A stretch of 64,000 nucleotides of DNA from Pedobacter sp. ASV17 (GCF_016429065.1 NZ_JAELTX010000010.1:1-64000); one strand, 5' to 3'. Positions 50,683 through 59,587 are shown, counted from the stretch's first letter. Numbers and translations: made by a program. Notes: generated from the letters alone by a model not told the origin.

Positions 50683-51783
50683 ATGAACGAGTTTACTTTA
50701 GGGATCGAAGAAGAATACATGATCATTGACCCCATCACTAGGGAGCTCACCTCTCATGACCAAAAGATTGTAGAGGCGGCGCAAAAAATACACAAAGATC
50801 AGGTAAAGGCAGAAATGCACCAAGCCGTGGTAGAAGTAGGAACCAGTATCTGTAGAAATACAGATGAGGCAAGAGCAGAGATTTCGCAATTACGAAGAAC
50901 GGTAGCCCAACTTGCAGGTGAACAAGGCCTACGAATTGGTGCCGCGGGTACGCATCCTTTTTCGCACTGGGAAAAACAGCTCATTACCGAGCATCCTCGC
51001 TACAGCGAAATTGTAAACGAGCTACAGGAAGCCGCCAGATCCAACTTAATTTTTGGCTTACATGTACACGTAGGATTCCAATCCCGTGAACTGGCTATAC
51101 ATGTGGCCAACCAAGTCCGCTACTTTTTACCGCACGTATTTGCCCTTTCTACCAACTCACCTTTTTGGGAAGGAAGAAATACAGGCTACAAATCGTTCCG
51201 TACAAAGGTGTTTGATAAGTTCCCAAGAACGGGTATTCCTGATATCTTTAATAGCATTGAAGACTATGACAACTATGTAAAGCTCTTGATCAAGACGAAT
51301 TGCATAGATAATGCGAAAAAAATATGGTGGGATATTCGTGTACATCCATTCTTTGAAACCATCGAATTTAGGGTGTGTGATTGCCCTATGCTGATTGACG
51401 AAACAATGGCCTTTACAGCTATTTTTCAAGCATTATGCGCCAAATTGTACAAGCTACGCTTACAGAATTTAAACTTCATTTCTTATAGCCGAGCACTCAT
51501 TAATGAGAACAAATGGAGGGCCGCCCGTTATGGCATTGATGGAAATTTGATAGATTTTGGGAAAGAAATGGAAGTAAATTGCCGAAATTTGGTACTTGAA
51601 TTGTTAGATTTTATAGATGATGTGGTAGACGAGCTGGGTAGCAGAAGGGAAATTGAGTACGTGCACAAGATTTTAGCCAATGGCACTGGCGCTGATAGGC
51701 AGCTGGCGGTTTATGAACAAACCCAAAGCTATGAATCAGTGGTAGACTACATCACTACACAAACATTAATAGGTGCGAGGTAA
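50683..51783 (+). CDS. Carboxylate-amine ligase, GCS2/YbdK family
   Basis: 366 residues, the YbdK family length. The metal-binding opening is FTLGIEEEYMIIDP, followed by AGTHPFSHWEKQ, LIFGLHVHVGFQSRE and the WWDIRVHPFFETIEFRVCD stretch with the acid and arginine residues of the fold. The family is related to glutamate-cysteine ligase and is known to make gamma-glutamyl-type amides, with the true substrate often unknown. Co-transcribed with the ATP-grasp gene upstream and the GATase gene that starts 4 bp after its stop. Confidence 0.87.
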   Translation: MNEFTLGIEEEYMIIDPITRELTSHDQKIVEAAQKIHKDQVKAEMHQAVVEVGTSICRNTDEARAEISQLRRTVAQLAGEQGLRIGAAGTHPFSHWEKQLITEHPRYSEIVNELQEAARSNLIFGLHVHVGFQSRELAIHVANQVRYFLPHVFALSTNSPFWEGRNTGYKSFRTKVFDKFPRTGIPDIFNSIEDYDNYVKLLIKTNCIDNAKKIWWDIRVHPFFETIEFRVCDCPMLIDETMAFTAIFQALCAKLYKLRLQNLNFISYSRALINENKWRAARYGIDGNLIDFGKEMEVNCRNLVLELLDFIDDVVDELGSRREIEYVHKILANGTGADRQLAVYEQTQSYESVVDYITTQTLIGAR

Positions 51784-51787
51784 AAGG

Positions 51788-52615
51788 ATGAGCGATAACA
51801 ACAACATTAAGGTAGCCATTATTGATATGAATATGGGCTTCCCTAACCAGGGAATGAGAGGGATACAAGAAATTTTAAACCAATATAAAATTGATAACCA
51901 GCTCAATTTAACCATTGACATATTTGACATTAGGCAAAAAGGAGAAGTACCTGATCTAAGTTATAACATTTACATTTCGAGCGGCGGTCCTGGAAACCCT
52001 TTTGATGGGGAAGGTCAGCAATGGGAAGGCGATTTTTTTGATTTATTGGATCAGATTGACAACTTCAACCTGGTTAATGACGAAAAGAAATACACTTTCT
52101 TGATTTGCCATTCTTTCCAGTTAGGCTGCAGGAAGTATCAGTTGGGCGAAGTAACACAGCGAAAATCTAATGCTTTTGGAATTTTCCCGATCTCTTTAAC
52201 TACTGATGGCGAAAATGAGCGTGTTTTTAATGGCCTTAACAATCCATTTTATTCTGTAGACAGTAGAGATTGGCAAGTGATACAACCTAACGATACAGCC
52301 TTCGAAAAAACAGGTGCAAAGCTACTGGCCATCGAAAAAGATAGACCGCATGTAGATTTAGAAAGATGCATGATGGCCATACGTTTTTCTCCTTATATGA
52401 TTGGTACGCAATTTCACCCAGAAGCCGATCCGACAGGGATGAAGATTTATTTGCTACAGGAAGAAAAGAAGGAGGCTATCATTAAAAACCATGGCGAAGA
52501 CAAGTACTATGACATGTTGAACAGCTTGGAAAATCCAGACAGAATTATGCTAACGAAAAGCGTCATTTTACCAAACTTTTTGGATGAGGCCATCAATGCG
52601 CTGCAATTCGCATAA
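51788..52615 (+). CDS. Type 1 glutamine amidotransferase-like protein
   Basis: About 275 residues from the ATG at 51788, which has an AAAAGG sequence just ahead; an in-frame GTG at 51773 inside the previous gene is less likely. The class I GATase features are SSGGPGNPFDGEG (oxyanion strand), the nucleophile in LICHSFQLGCR and the His-Glu pair in GTQFHPEADPTGM. It could release ammonia from glutamine or, as for gamma-glutamyl hydrolases of this fold, cut a gamma-glutamyl amide. In this cluster either making or removing a glutamyl group fits. Confidence 0.85.
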   Translation: MSDNNNIKVAIIDMNMGFPNQGMRGIQEILNQYKIDNQLNLTIDIFDIRQKGEVPDLSYNIYISSGGPGNPFDGEGQQWEGDFFDLLDQIDNFNLVNDEKKYTFLICHSFQLGCRKYQLGEVTQRKSNAFGIFPISLTTDGENERVFNGLNNPFYSVDSRDWQVIQPNDTAFEKTGAKLLAIEKDRPHVDLERCMMAIRFSPYMIGTQFHPEADPTGMKIYLLQEEKKEAIIKNHGEDKYYDMLNSLENPDRIMLTKSVILPNFLDEAINALQFA

Positions 52616-52644
52616 GGGTTTGTCCTTAACCCAAATCCCTACCT

Positions 52645-53832
52645 ATGATCGAGAAATACAGAACATCTTTTAATGCCAATTTCAACGAGCAGAAATATCA
52701 GGATTTCTTAACAAAAATTACGACAGGATATCCCGAAATTACCTTTAGGCTAGCGGAATCTCCTGTATTCCTGCCCGAAAAATTAAAACAGCAGCTCATC
52801 ACTGCTGGAGATGAAATTATTGCGCTCATTAAACGTAATGACTTCAAGGAGATCACCCAGAAAGCAATCCCGAAAGATTGGGCGGTACCTAATGAGAATG
52901 ATCATCCACACTTTTTGACTTTTGATTTTGGCATTTGTAAGGATGAAAATGGAGAAATAGTACCCATGCTGATAGAAATGCAGGGCTTCCCTTCTTTATA
53001 CGGTTTTCAAATGCATTTGGCTAACAATTATAAAGAAATTTACGGTCTTGAAAAATCACTCACGCCACTTTTTAATGGAACGACCGAAGAGACGTATTTC
53101 GATTTATTAAGGAAGGTAATTGTTGGCACACACCAACCTCACGAGGTCGTATTGATGGATATAGACGCTGTTAATCAAAAAACGTTCATCGACTTCTTTC
53201 TGACTGCCAAAAAAACAGGCATTAAAATACTTTCTCCAGAGCAAATCACGAAAGAAGGAAAACAGCTGTATTATCAAGAGGGGGAAAATAAAATTCAAAT
53301 TAAACGAATTTATAACCGCTTGATTTTTGATGAAATTGCGGATGAACCTACTATTTTCAACAAAGGTTTCGACCCTAGAGAGGAACTCGATGTTGAATGG
53401 GCCACCCATCCAAATTGGTTCTATCGCATCAGCAAATACACTATGCCTTTTTTAAAAGGGAAGTTTGTGCCCAAAACGCAGTTTTTAAATCAATTGGACG
53501 TTATTCCTTCCGATTTAGAAAACTACGTACTTAAGCCGCTTTTTTCTTTTGCTGGGATGGGTGTAATTATAGATGTAAAGGAAAATGATATCAGCGCAAT
53601 AAAAGACCCAGAAAACTGGATATTACAACGTAAAGTAACTTACGAACCCATTATACAAGCTCCTGATGGCGGTGTAAAAGCAGAATTGAGATTGATGTAC
53701 TTATGGCCTGACGGCGAAGAACCGCAGCTTTGCATCAACTTGGCCCGTTTAAGCCGTGGAAAGATGATTGGCGTACGTTACAATGCAGATTTTGACTGGG
53801 TTGGTGGCACTGTTGGCCTGATGGAACCTTAA
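52645..53832 (+). CDS. ATP-grasp-like protein, possibly circularly permuted
   Basis: 395 residues, soluble. VPMLIEMQGFPSLYGFQMHL resembles the acidic metal-binding loop of glutathionylspermidine-synthase-type enzymes. KRIYNRLIFDEI is like their next strand, and ENYVLKPLFSFAGMGVIIDV followed by WILQRKV resembles the nucleotide-binding Lys strand. The order of these motifs (acidic loop first, lysine strand later) is that of circularly permuted ATP-grasp enzymes. I assign it on these motifs only. It ends the plus-strand operon; the next gene is convergent, with a stop 11 bp away. Confidence 0.6.
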   Translation: MIEKYRTSFNANFNEQKYQDFLTKITTGYPEITFRLAESPVFLPEKLKQQLITAGDEIIALIKRNDFKEITQKAIPKDWAVPNENDHPHFLTFDFGICKDENGEIVPMLIEMQGFPSLYGFQMHLANNYKEIYGLEKSLTPLFNGTTEETYFDLLRKVIVGTHQPHEVVLMDIDAVNQKTFIDFFLTAKKTGIKILSPEQITKEGKQLYYQEGENKIQIKRIYNRLIFDEIADEPTIFNKGFDPREELDVEWATHPNWFYRISKYTMPFLKGKFVPKTQFLNQLDVIPSDLENYVLKPLFSFAGMGVIIDVKENDISAIKDPENWILQRKVTYEPIIQAPDGGVKAELRLMYLWPDGEEPQLCINLARLSRGKMIGVRYNADFDWVGGTVGLMEP

Positions 53833-53843
53833 GACTTACACCC

Positions 53844-54896
53844 CTAAAGTTTCACCTGCCTGATGATATTCTTAAGGTTAAGCTCAATAATATCGGTCAT
53901 GTTCTCACAGTCCTGATAAGCCCTGTCGTTATAATACGCGGCCATGCTTTCTTTCAATTTCACAATATTTTCCTTGCTGGTCAATTCCTCTTTACATGAA
54001 ACGTCCCTCAAATCAGTTAATCGGTGACGCTCACTACGCACCCTATGCACAATAGACGAAAGTTCTTCTTGTTTATATTGCAGCACGGTTTTATCGGTGA
54101 GGTGCTCCATACACAATTTCACCAAGGGATAATTTTCCTTAAAAAACTGCGGCATGTAAACTTTGATGTTCCCTTCGTAAAACTGTTGGTCGAAATCAAT
54201 TGCCCTTATGCGAAATTGGATATCGTCAAAATCAGGGGTAATTTGTACCACAAAATTGTAAGAACGCATGTCGCCCAACAAGGTGACCAAACAGCGCTCG
54301 TTAAACTTTACAAACTCTTTTGCAATACGGGTAGGGTTATATTCGTCCTGATGAATCATTCCTTTGTTGAACACGTCGCCAGGCAGCCCTACAATATGTT
54401 CCTCAATCATGGTATCTCCATCTACCAAGTAGTTGACTTGGTTGGGTGATAAAATCTCTTCCAACTCCAAACCATACACTCTTGAAGCGTCTGCTTTTTT
54501 CACATAAAAATAGTCGTAAACATCGTTCAAACGGTTCACAATCCTTATCCTAAAGGGATGGGTATTTCCAAAAGTACAATAGTCAATCCTATCGATGTAT
54601 TTATGTTCTACAATACGTAGGTTACCCGAAGCTTTTAGTTTGGCATAAATGACCTTCAAGCCGCTATGCAACTCCTCCATTTGACCTTGAGCATATATAG
54701 GGCTTTCCCATAAGGTATCTTTACCGTTTTTATCTAATATCGGATAGCTCTCGGTAAATGCTTTCAGTGCTTCGTAATTTACAGGCAAACGTGCATCACG
54801 CTGGTAGGTGCGCAGGTATTTATGCAAATTTTCGCTAACTGGAAATATGGGCTTCTTTTTCGAAATCTTTACATCTGTTATTTCCATGGCAATCAT
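53844..54896 (-). CDS. Uncharacterised protein with possible kinase-like active site
   Basis: 350 residues, soluble. Starts at 54896 (MIAMEITDVKI) or at the in-frame ATG 54887. I recognise no family. The stretch LLGDMRSYNFVVQI followed about 20 residues later by IRAIDFDQQFYEG has the spacing of the catalytic loop (D-x-x-x-x-N) and metal loop (DFD) of protein-kinase/aminoglycoside-phosphotransferase folds. The rest is helical with a charged C-terminus. It is convergent with the amidoligase operon, so the two could be functionally linked, but the transcripts are separate. Confidence 0.45.
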   Translation of the reverse strand: MIAMEITDVKISKKKPIFPVSENLHKYLRTYQRDARLPVNYEALKAFTESYPILDKNGKDTLWESPIYAQGQMEELHSGLKVIYAKLKASGNLRIVEHKYIDRIDYCTFGNTHPFRIRIVNRLNDVYDYFYVKKADASRVYGLELEEILSPNQVNYLVDGDTMIEEHIVGLPGDVFNKGMIHQDEYNPTRIAKEFVKFNERCLVTLLGDMRSYNFVVQITPDFDDIQFRIRAIDFDQQFYEGNIKVYMPQFFKENYPLVKLCMEHLTDKTVLQYKQEELSSIVHRVRSERHRLTDLRDVSCKEELTSKENIVKLKESMAAYYNDRAYQDCENMTDIIELNLKNIIRQVKL

Positions 54897-54996
54897 TTTT
54901 GAATAAGATAACCCTTATTTAAGAAATATTAAAAAACTTAAAGAAAAAAATCACTGTTCAAGAAGCTACGTAACTTAGTTAATGCTATTGAGTTTT

Positions 54997-55043
54997 CTAT
55001 GTGCCTCGTTTAAGGATTATATTAAAACCACATGGACACATAG
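54997..55043. repeat. CTATGTG / CACATAG inverted repeat in the 280-bp gap before OmpW
   Basis: CTATGTG at 54997-55003 pairs with CACATAG at 55037-55043. The same words form the hairpin at 34943-34994, so it belongs to a dispersed intergenic motif group. The rest of the gap (54897-55134) shows nothing else I can name. Confidence 0.5.
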
Positions 55044-55134
55044 TGGTATTACGCTTACAGATTGTAGCAGATAATTTTTACGAACTTTGACTAAATAAAA
55101 ATGATGCGTTTTAAAAGTTTAAACAAAACAAAAA

Positions 55135-55156
55135 CCCCATGCGATGAAACATGGGG
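55135..55156 (-). terminator. Intrinsic terminator of the OmpW-like gene
   Basis: On the minus strand CCCCATG and CATGGGG (55150-55156 with 55135-55141) form a stem followed by TTTTGTTTTG. It begins about 20 bp after the stop codon. Confidence 0.7.
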
Positions 55157-55176
55157 CCGATATTTGGTTTAAAAGG

Positions 55177-55812
55177 TTATAATTTTATTCCGATACCGAA
55201 ACTACATAACCAAGGGTTTATTTTCGTATCAGCCACTACGGTAGCTCCTCCCGCTACCGAAGGAATGGTGGTAACAGTAGCATCAGTACTTAACCATAGT
55301 TTCTTCACATCAAAATTTAGGAATAGCTTTTTGCTGATATCGAAATCTACCCCCAACTGGGCCGCTGGAGCAAAGGTGTTTTTGTAGGTGGTTTTAGCAA
55401 TCGCAGGACCATCTTTAACGCCATAAAAAATAGTGTAATTCACGCCTGCACCTACATAGGGCTGCACTTCTTTACTTACAGGCAAATGATAGGCAAGGGT
55501 TAAGGTTGGCGGCAATAACCAAACTTTTCCTAAATCTACATTACCTAAAGCCGTATTTACGGCACTTACCTCATGCTTGGTAGTTCCCAAAATAAGGTTA
55601 GCGGAGAAGTTTTTAGCCAAGAAGTAGGTAAAATCCAGCTCGGGAATAATGGTGTTGGAGATATCGACATTGCCGTTAATGGTACTGATGGTTGCGCTTT
55701 CTTGAGGAATGACAGCGGTGGCACGAAGACGCATTCTAAAGTCGCCTTTTTGTTGTGCAAATACACTTGTGGTTAATCCAATCAAAAGAAGTAGGGTTGA
55801 TATTTTTCTCAT
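55177..55812 (-). CDS. OmpW family outer-membrane protein
   Basis: 211 residues. The signal peptide ends near TTSVFAQ. The barrel pattern is of the OmpW type: DFRMRLRATAVIPQESATIS, then IIPELDFTYFLAKNFSANLI, and LPPTLTLAYHLP, ending in FGIGIKL. It is likely an eight-stranded pore for small hydrophobic molecules. Monocistronic on the minus strand. Confidence 0.88.
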   Translation of the reverse strand: MRKISTLLLLIGLTTSVFAQQKGDFRMRLRATAVIPQESATISTINGNVDISNTIIPELDFTYFLAKNFSANLILGTTKHEVSAVNTALGNVDLGKVWLLPPTLTLAYHLPVSKEVQPYVGAGVNYTIFYGVKDGPAIAKTTYKNTFAPAAQLGVDFDISKKLFLNFDVKKLWLSTDATVTTIPSVAGGATVVADTKINPWLCSFGIGIKL

Positions 55813-55963
55813 CGTATTATGTTATTTGTTAGGACAATATTAGCATGAGAAATTGGGGTAATTAATGAGCGAAGACAGCTTGTTTCGTGATATTAGTTAC
55901 TTGCGACAGTGCATTTTCGTACAAATAGATGAGTTAGATCCTCTGTATCACTGTCTTTGCTTG

Positions 55964-56062
55964 TTGTCACACTGAGTTTATCGAAGCGTACGGTAGCGAT
56001 GAAACAGTTCATAGTTTTTAGATTTACTGCTTCGCGGCCTCACTATGTTCGAAATGACGACA
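55964..56062. repeat. REP-like inverted repeat between OmpW and pdhB
   Basis: GTTGTCACACTGAG on the left and TTCGAAATGACGAC on the right are the family arms; the interior holds TATCGAAGCGTACGG-type sequence. It lies in the 341-bp gap 55813-56153, which otherwise holds only the pdhB terminator and nothing recognisable. Confidence 0.7.
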
Positions 56063-56090
56063 AAGGAAAGGACAAAACGATTGTATAAAA

Positions 56091-56118
56091 AAATCCCGCT
56101 CTTTGCAGAACGGGATTT
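56091..56118 (-). terminator. Intrinsic terminator of pdhB
   Basis: AAATCCCG (56091-56098) and CGGGATTT (56111-56118) form an 8-bp stem with a T-run on the minus-strand exit side, about 36 bp after the pdhB stop. Confidence 0.8.
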
Positions 56119-56153
56119 CGTATGTTTTACCGACAAAAGCCGATGATTATTTC

Positions 56154-57140
56154 TTATTTGGCAACGTACATTACTTCTTTTACCGCTTTAACTACTTTCT
56201 CAGCATTTGGTAAGCTGGCAGCAATTAAAGTTGGTGCATACGGAAGTGGAACGTCAGCACAAGTAACACGAATTACTGGTGCATCTAAGTAATCGAATGC
56301 ATTTTTTTGTACGTTGAAAGCAATTTCAGAAGAGATTGAAGCCAATGGCCAAGCTTCTTCTACTACTACCAAACGGTTAGTTTTCTTCACAGAGTTGATG
56401 ATGGTTGCATAATCAATTGGACGTACAGTACGTAAGTCAATTACTTCTACATTAACACCATCTTTTGTTAATTCTTCTACTGCTGGATTAACTACGCGAG
56501 TTAACATTTTACCAAAAGTAACGATGGTTACATCAGTACCTTCTTTCACTACATTGGCTTTACCTAGCTCTAAGTAATACTCTTCTGCTGGCACATCGCC
56601 TTTATCGCCGTACATTACCTCAGATTCCATGAAAATTACTGGATCTGGATCTAAAATAGCTTGCTTTAACAAACCTTTAGCATCATAAGGAGTAGCAGGA
56701 ATTACCACTTTTAAACCTGGACAGTTTGCGTACCAGTTCTCAAAGTTTTGTGAGTGCTGCGCTCCTAATTGACCTGCATTACCTGTTGGGCCACGGAAAA
56801 CGATTGGCACTGAAAACTGACCACCACTCATTGACAACATTTTTGCTGCCGAGTTGATAATTTGGTCGATAGCTACTAACGAGAAGTTAAAGGTCATGAA
56901 CTCAACAATTGGTTTAAGGCCGTTCATTGCCGCTCCAATTCCAATACCTGCGAAACCTAGCTCGGCAATTGGGGTATCGATAATACGTTTGTCGCCAAAC
57001 TCATCTAACATCCCTTGACTTACTTTATAGGCTCCATTATATTGCGCAACTTCCTCACCCATCATGAAAATGTTTTGGTCTTTGCGCATTTCTTCGCTCA
57101 ATGCTTCGCGTAATGCTTCTCTGAATTGGATTTCTCTCAT
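56154..57140 (-). CDS. pdhB: Pyruvate dehydrogenase E1 component, beta subunit
   Basis: 328 residues from the ATG at 57140 (MREIQFREALREALSEEM). A longer start at 57167 is rejected because it falls in the promoter. Typical E1-beta features are GEEVAQYNGAYKVSQGM, ELGFAGIGIGAAMNGLKPI, the RGPTGNAGQLGAQHSQ stretch and the C-terminal VVVEEAWPLASISSEIAF. Together with PdhA it forms the E1 heterotetramer that binds thiamine diphosphate. It is a single-gene transcript 45 kb away from pdhA-pdhC and on the opposite strand. Confidence 0.95.
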   Translation of the reverse strand: MREIQFREALREALSEEMRKDQNIFMMGEEVAQYNGAYKVSQGMLDEFGDKRIIDTPIAELGFAGIGIGAAMNGLKPIVEFMTFNFSLVAIDQIINSAAKMLSMSGGQFSVPIVFRGPTGNAGQLGAQHSQNFENWYANCPGLKVVIPATPYDAKGLLKQAILDPDPVIFMESEVMYGDKGDVPAEEYYLELGKANVVKEGTDVTIVTFGKMLTRVVNPAVEELTKDGVNVEVIDLRTVRPIDYATIINSVKKTNRLVVVEEAWPLASISSEIAFNVQKNAFDYLDAPVIRVTCADVPLPYAPTLIAASLPNAEKVVKAVKEVMYVAK

Positions 57141-57164
57141 TGTTTTGCTGAAAATTAACGATGG

Positions 57165-57172
57165 CAAATATA
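57165..57172 (-). promoter_or_regulatory. -7 element of pdhB
   Basis: TATATTTG on the minus strand matches TAnnTTTG, 24 bp from the pdhB ATG at 57140, giving a leader of about 20 nt. It also decides against the longer start at 57167. Confidence 0.6.
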
Positions 57173-57346
57173 ATTATTACTTTGTTGCAATGCAAAGGTT
57201 CAAAAAGCTCGTAATTGTAATATTGCAATTAGCTTGCAAGCCATAGAAAATGTTATAAAACAATCAATTCGCCAAATGAAAATTTGAAAACATGTTATTT
57301 CTATCTAGAGGCATGCTCTCAAAAATGGGTCGTTGCCAGCTAATAA

Positions 57347-58486
57347 TCATTGATTAGCCAACTGTTCGTCAATAGATTTGATGAGATCATTTTCAAGTTT
57401 TCCGCTATAGCCTTCAATGGCAGATTTAATCTTTCCATCTATACCAACGACGTAAAAGTTAGGGGTACTTATAATTTTAAAATCTGAATGTTGCTTTTTT
57501 GTAGCGAGATACGTTGGAAAATGCAAGTTGTTTGCCTCAATATATTTCCGAACCTGCTCTCCACTCTCGCTTGTGAAAATATCTAAAATCGCTAAATTGA
57601 CATCCTTGTACTTAGCATATAAGCGATTTAATACTGGGTTAGCAAGAGGGTTGGCAGGACAATCAATACTACCAAAAACAACGAGCAAAACTTTGTTGTT
57701 AAATAGCTTTTCATCAACTGGTTCTCCCGCCAGTGTTTTTAGTTTTAGTTGAGGGCTTTCAGCTCCCACCAATAGCATTTCAGTGTTTTTTAGACGAAAG
57801 CCTGCAAATGAAATAGTTTTGGGAACAATTTTAGGATTAACTTCAATATCAGCATAGATCTCTTCATCATTTATAAAGACTCTTCCAATAACATGTCCTC
57901 CTTTTGACGCTGTGCCCTCTCCTTTTTGTTTAAGATTTACGGGTAAAAAGTTCTTCTTATTTATCAGTACATATTTATGTGTAAAGTCATGTTGCCCATT
58001 CGAAACGGTATCATACACTTTTATAAAGAAGCTATAACAAACGGCATGCTGATAAGTAGTATCAGCTTTTCGAATAATTTTATTCGGATGTTTTTCTAGA
58101 GTTTCTTTTAATAACCTAGCAAAATCAGACAGGTCATCGCTAATCCTTTTAGGCTCATCCACAGAGTAGATACTATCAGTGATGTCAAATGTATATAGCT
58201 TCTTATCGCGATATATTTCACTGTAAACTTTATTCCCTTTATTGCCAAAAACTTCTCTCAATTTATAATCAATCATCCCATCATTAAATATCGCTGAAAC
58301 CTTCGATTTACGCGTAGTGATATCATCTTTACTGAAAATATTTCCATTTATGGAATTAAGCGTATAACTCACACTTTTTAAGGTGTTAATTTTATTGATT
58401 GTTTGTTCAAAAATGGATTTTGTTGACTGTTGTGCATTTAACAAACTGACATTACAAACCAAGAGTATTAATAAGAAAAATTTCAT
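57347..58486 (-). CDS. Secreted TlpA/thioredoxin-like protein with N-terminal domain of unknown type
   Basis: 379 residues. The signal peptide ends near SLLNAQ. The N-terminal ~220 residues (KINTLKSVSYTLNSINGNIF onward) look like a lipoprotein-carrier-type beta sheet domain. The C-terminal ~150 residues are a thioredoxin fold: AESPQLKLKTLAGEPVDEKL, then VFGSIDCPANPLANPVLNRL and FKIISTPNFYVVGIDGKI. Only one cysteine remains where CxxC is usual (DCPAN), so a monothiol or non-redox role is likely. Monocistronic, function unknown. Confidence 0.75.
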   Translation of the reverse strand: MKFFLLILLVCNVSLLNAQQSTKSIFEQTINKINTLKSVSYTLNSINGNIFSKDDITTRKSKVSAIFNDGMIDYKLREVFGNKGNKVYSEIYRDKKLYTFDITDSIYSVDEPKRISDDLSDFARLLKETLEKHPNKIIRKADTTYQHAVCYSFFIKVYDTVSNGQHDFTHKYVLINKKNFLPVNLKQKGEGTASKGGHVIGRVFINDEEIYADIEVNPKIVPKTISFAGFRLKNTEMLLVGAESPQLKLKTLAGEPVDEKLFNNKVLLVVFGSIDCPANPLANPVLNRLYAKYKDVNLAILDIFTSESGEQVRKYIEANNLHFPTYLATKKQHSDFKIISTPNFYVVGIDGKIKSAIEGYSGKLENDLIKSIDEQLANQ

Positions 58487-58561
58487 ATCGTTGCTTAAGA
58501 AAAGTAAGCTACAAAAACTTCATAACAAACGGTATAGATATCACTTTTAATACAAAAAGTT

Positions 58562-58918
58562 TTAATCGCCTTCAGAAATGTCTTCCCCAAAATGGATAAT
58601 ATTCCCGCTATTATCCAAAATAGAAAACTGTCTCATCTCCCAAGGCTTGTCTTCTAATTGCCCATTGGGATGTATAATATCTAGTGGCAAAAACTCTTCA
58701 TAAAGCTGGTCTACATTGGTTACGTTTACATAGCAACCCGTATTTTTAGGCACTTCTTGGTCTGAAGTTGGCCAAAGATGTATCTGGATTTCATCTCTAC
58801 TAAAAATGAGATAGCCCTCCCAATTAGAGTGAAAAGTAAAACCTAACTTTTGGGTATAAAAGGCAATCGTTTCGTCTGCATTGAGAGAAGCGAGAATTGG
58901 CACAGCATATTTTAACAT
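58562..58918 (-). CDS. VOC family protein (bleomycin-resistance-like)
   Basis: 118 residues. It has the single-module pattern AVPILASLNADETIAFYTQK, LGFTFHSNWEGYLIFSRDEI and a closing RQFSILDNSGNIIHFGED. Bleomycin-binding proteins of this size act by sequestering the drug as dimers, but many relatives are uncharacterised. The usual metal ligands are not all present. Minus strand, 40 bp downstream of the GNAT gene. Confidence 0.8.
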   Translation of the reverse strand: MLKYAVPILASLNADETIAFYTQKLGFTFHSNWEGYLIFSRDEIQIHLWPTSDQEVPKNTGCYVNVTNVDQLYEEFLPLDIIHPNGQLEDKPWEMRQFSILDNSGNIIHFGEDISEGD

Positions 58919-58958
58919 CGTTATTTTAATGAGGTTAACAATTCAAATCTAGTAGTAA

Positions 58959-59513
58959 TCATCTGGCAGCTTTTTTCATATAATACTCCGAATCTAATGC
59001 TTCATTTTCGAAGGTCATTTCTTTTTGCGCCAATCGGTCAAATTGATAGTTGTTTCTTAACAGCACTTTTCTAGAATTATCATTCCGTGGATCTATCTTG
59101 GCTTCTATGAGTTCGAGATGAATATTTTCAAAACCAAATTTCTCGACGGCGATAATGGCTTCGGGCACATAACCTTTTCCCCAATAATCAGGATGCAGCA
59201 TATAACCTATTTCGGCTTTAAGCTCTTGTGGGTAAAAGTTAACGTACCCCATAATTCCATAAATTTCTGTGGGATCTTGAGCATTACAAATTGCCCAATT
59301 GATCGATTTGCCTTCGTTAATGCCATTAGTAAGCATCGCTATGACACCCAGCGCATCTTCTGTAGTTTTTGCCCTTGGTCGTGGAATGTAGCGCATAGCT
59401 TCTTCATTGCCCCGTATTTTTATTACAGACGGTGCATCGGCCTCAACCACTTGTCGTAGCAACAAGCGTTGGGTTTGCAACACAGGAAATGGATTAAAAT
59501 TGAGGTTAAGCAT
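58959..59513 (-). CDS. GNAT family N-acetyltransferase (RimJ/RimL type)
   Basis: 184 residues. The RimJ/RimL pattern is LQTQRLLLRQVVEADAPSVI, then GYMLHPDYWGKGYVPEAI (acetyl-CoA loop WGKGY) and NDNSRKVLLRNNYQ near the end. This branch acetylates protein N-termini or small amines; the substrate here is unknown. It lies between addB and the VOC gene on the minus strand and is perhaps co-transcribed with the latter. Confidence 0.88.
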   Translation of the reverse strand: MLNLNFNPFPVLQTQRLLLRQVVEADAPSVIKIRGNEEAMRYIPRPRAKTTEDALGVIAMLTNGINEGKSINWAICNAQDPTEIYGIMGYVNFYPQELKAEIGYMLHPDYWGKGYVPEAIIAVEKFGFENIHLELIEAKIDPRNDNSRKVLLRNNYQFDRLAQKEMTFENEALDSEYYMKKAAR

Positions 59514-59587
59514 TTCCTAATTTACGACTTTAGATTGAGGAGTTACAAATACCACCTCCAACGAACAATCAAACCATTCAGCCATAG

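Larger units (their letters stand above)
55813..56153. other. 341-bp intergenic region between pdhB and the OmpW-like gene
   Basis: It contains the REP-like element (55964-56062) and the pdhB terminator (56091-56118). The part just upstream of the OmpW start (55813-55960) must hold its promoter, but I see no clear -7 element there. Confidence 0.5.

Noticed and set aside
57141-57167. Longer start for pdhB
   Set aside because: The extra codons overlap a good -7 element, and E1 beta proteins normally begin at the MREIQF position.
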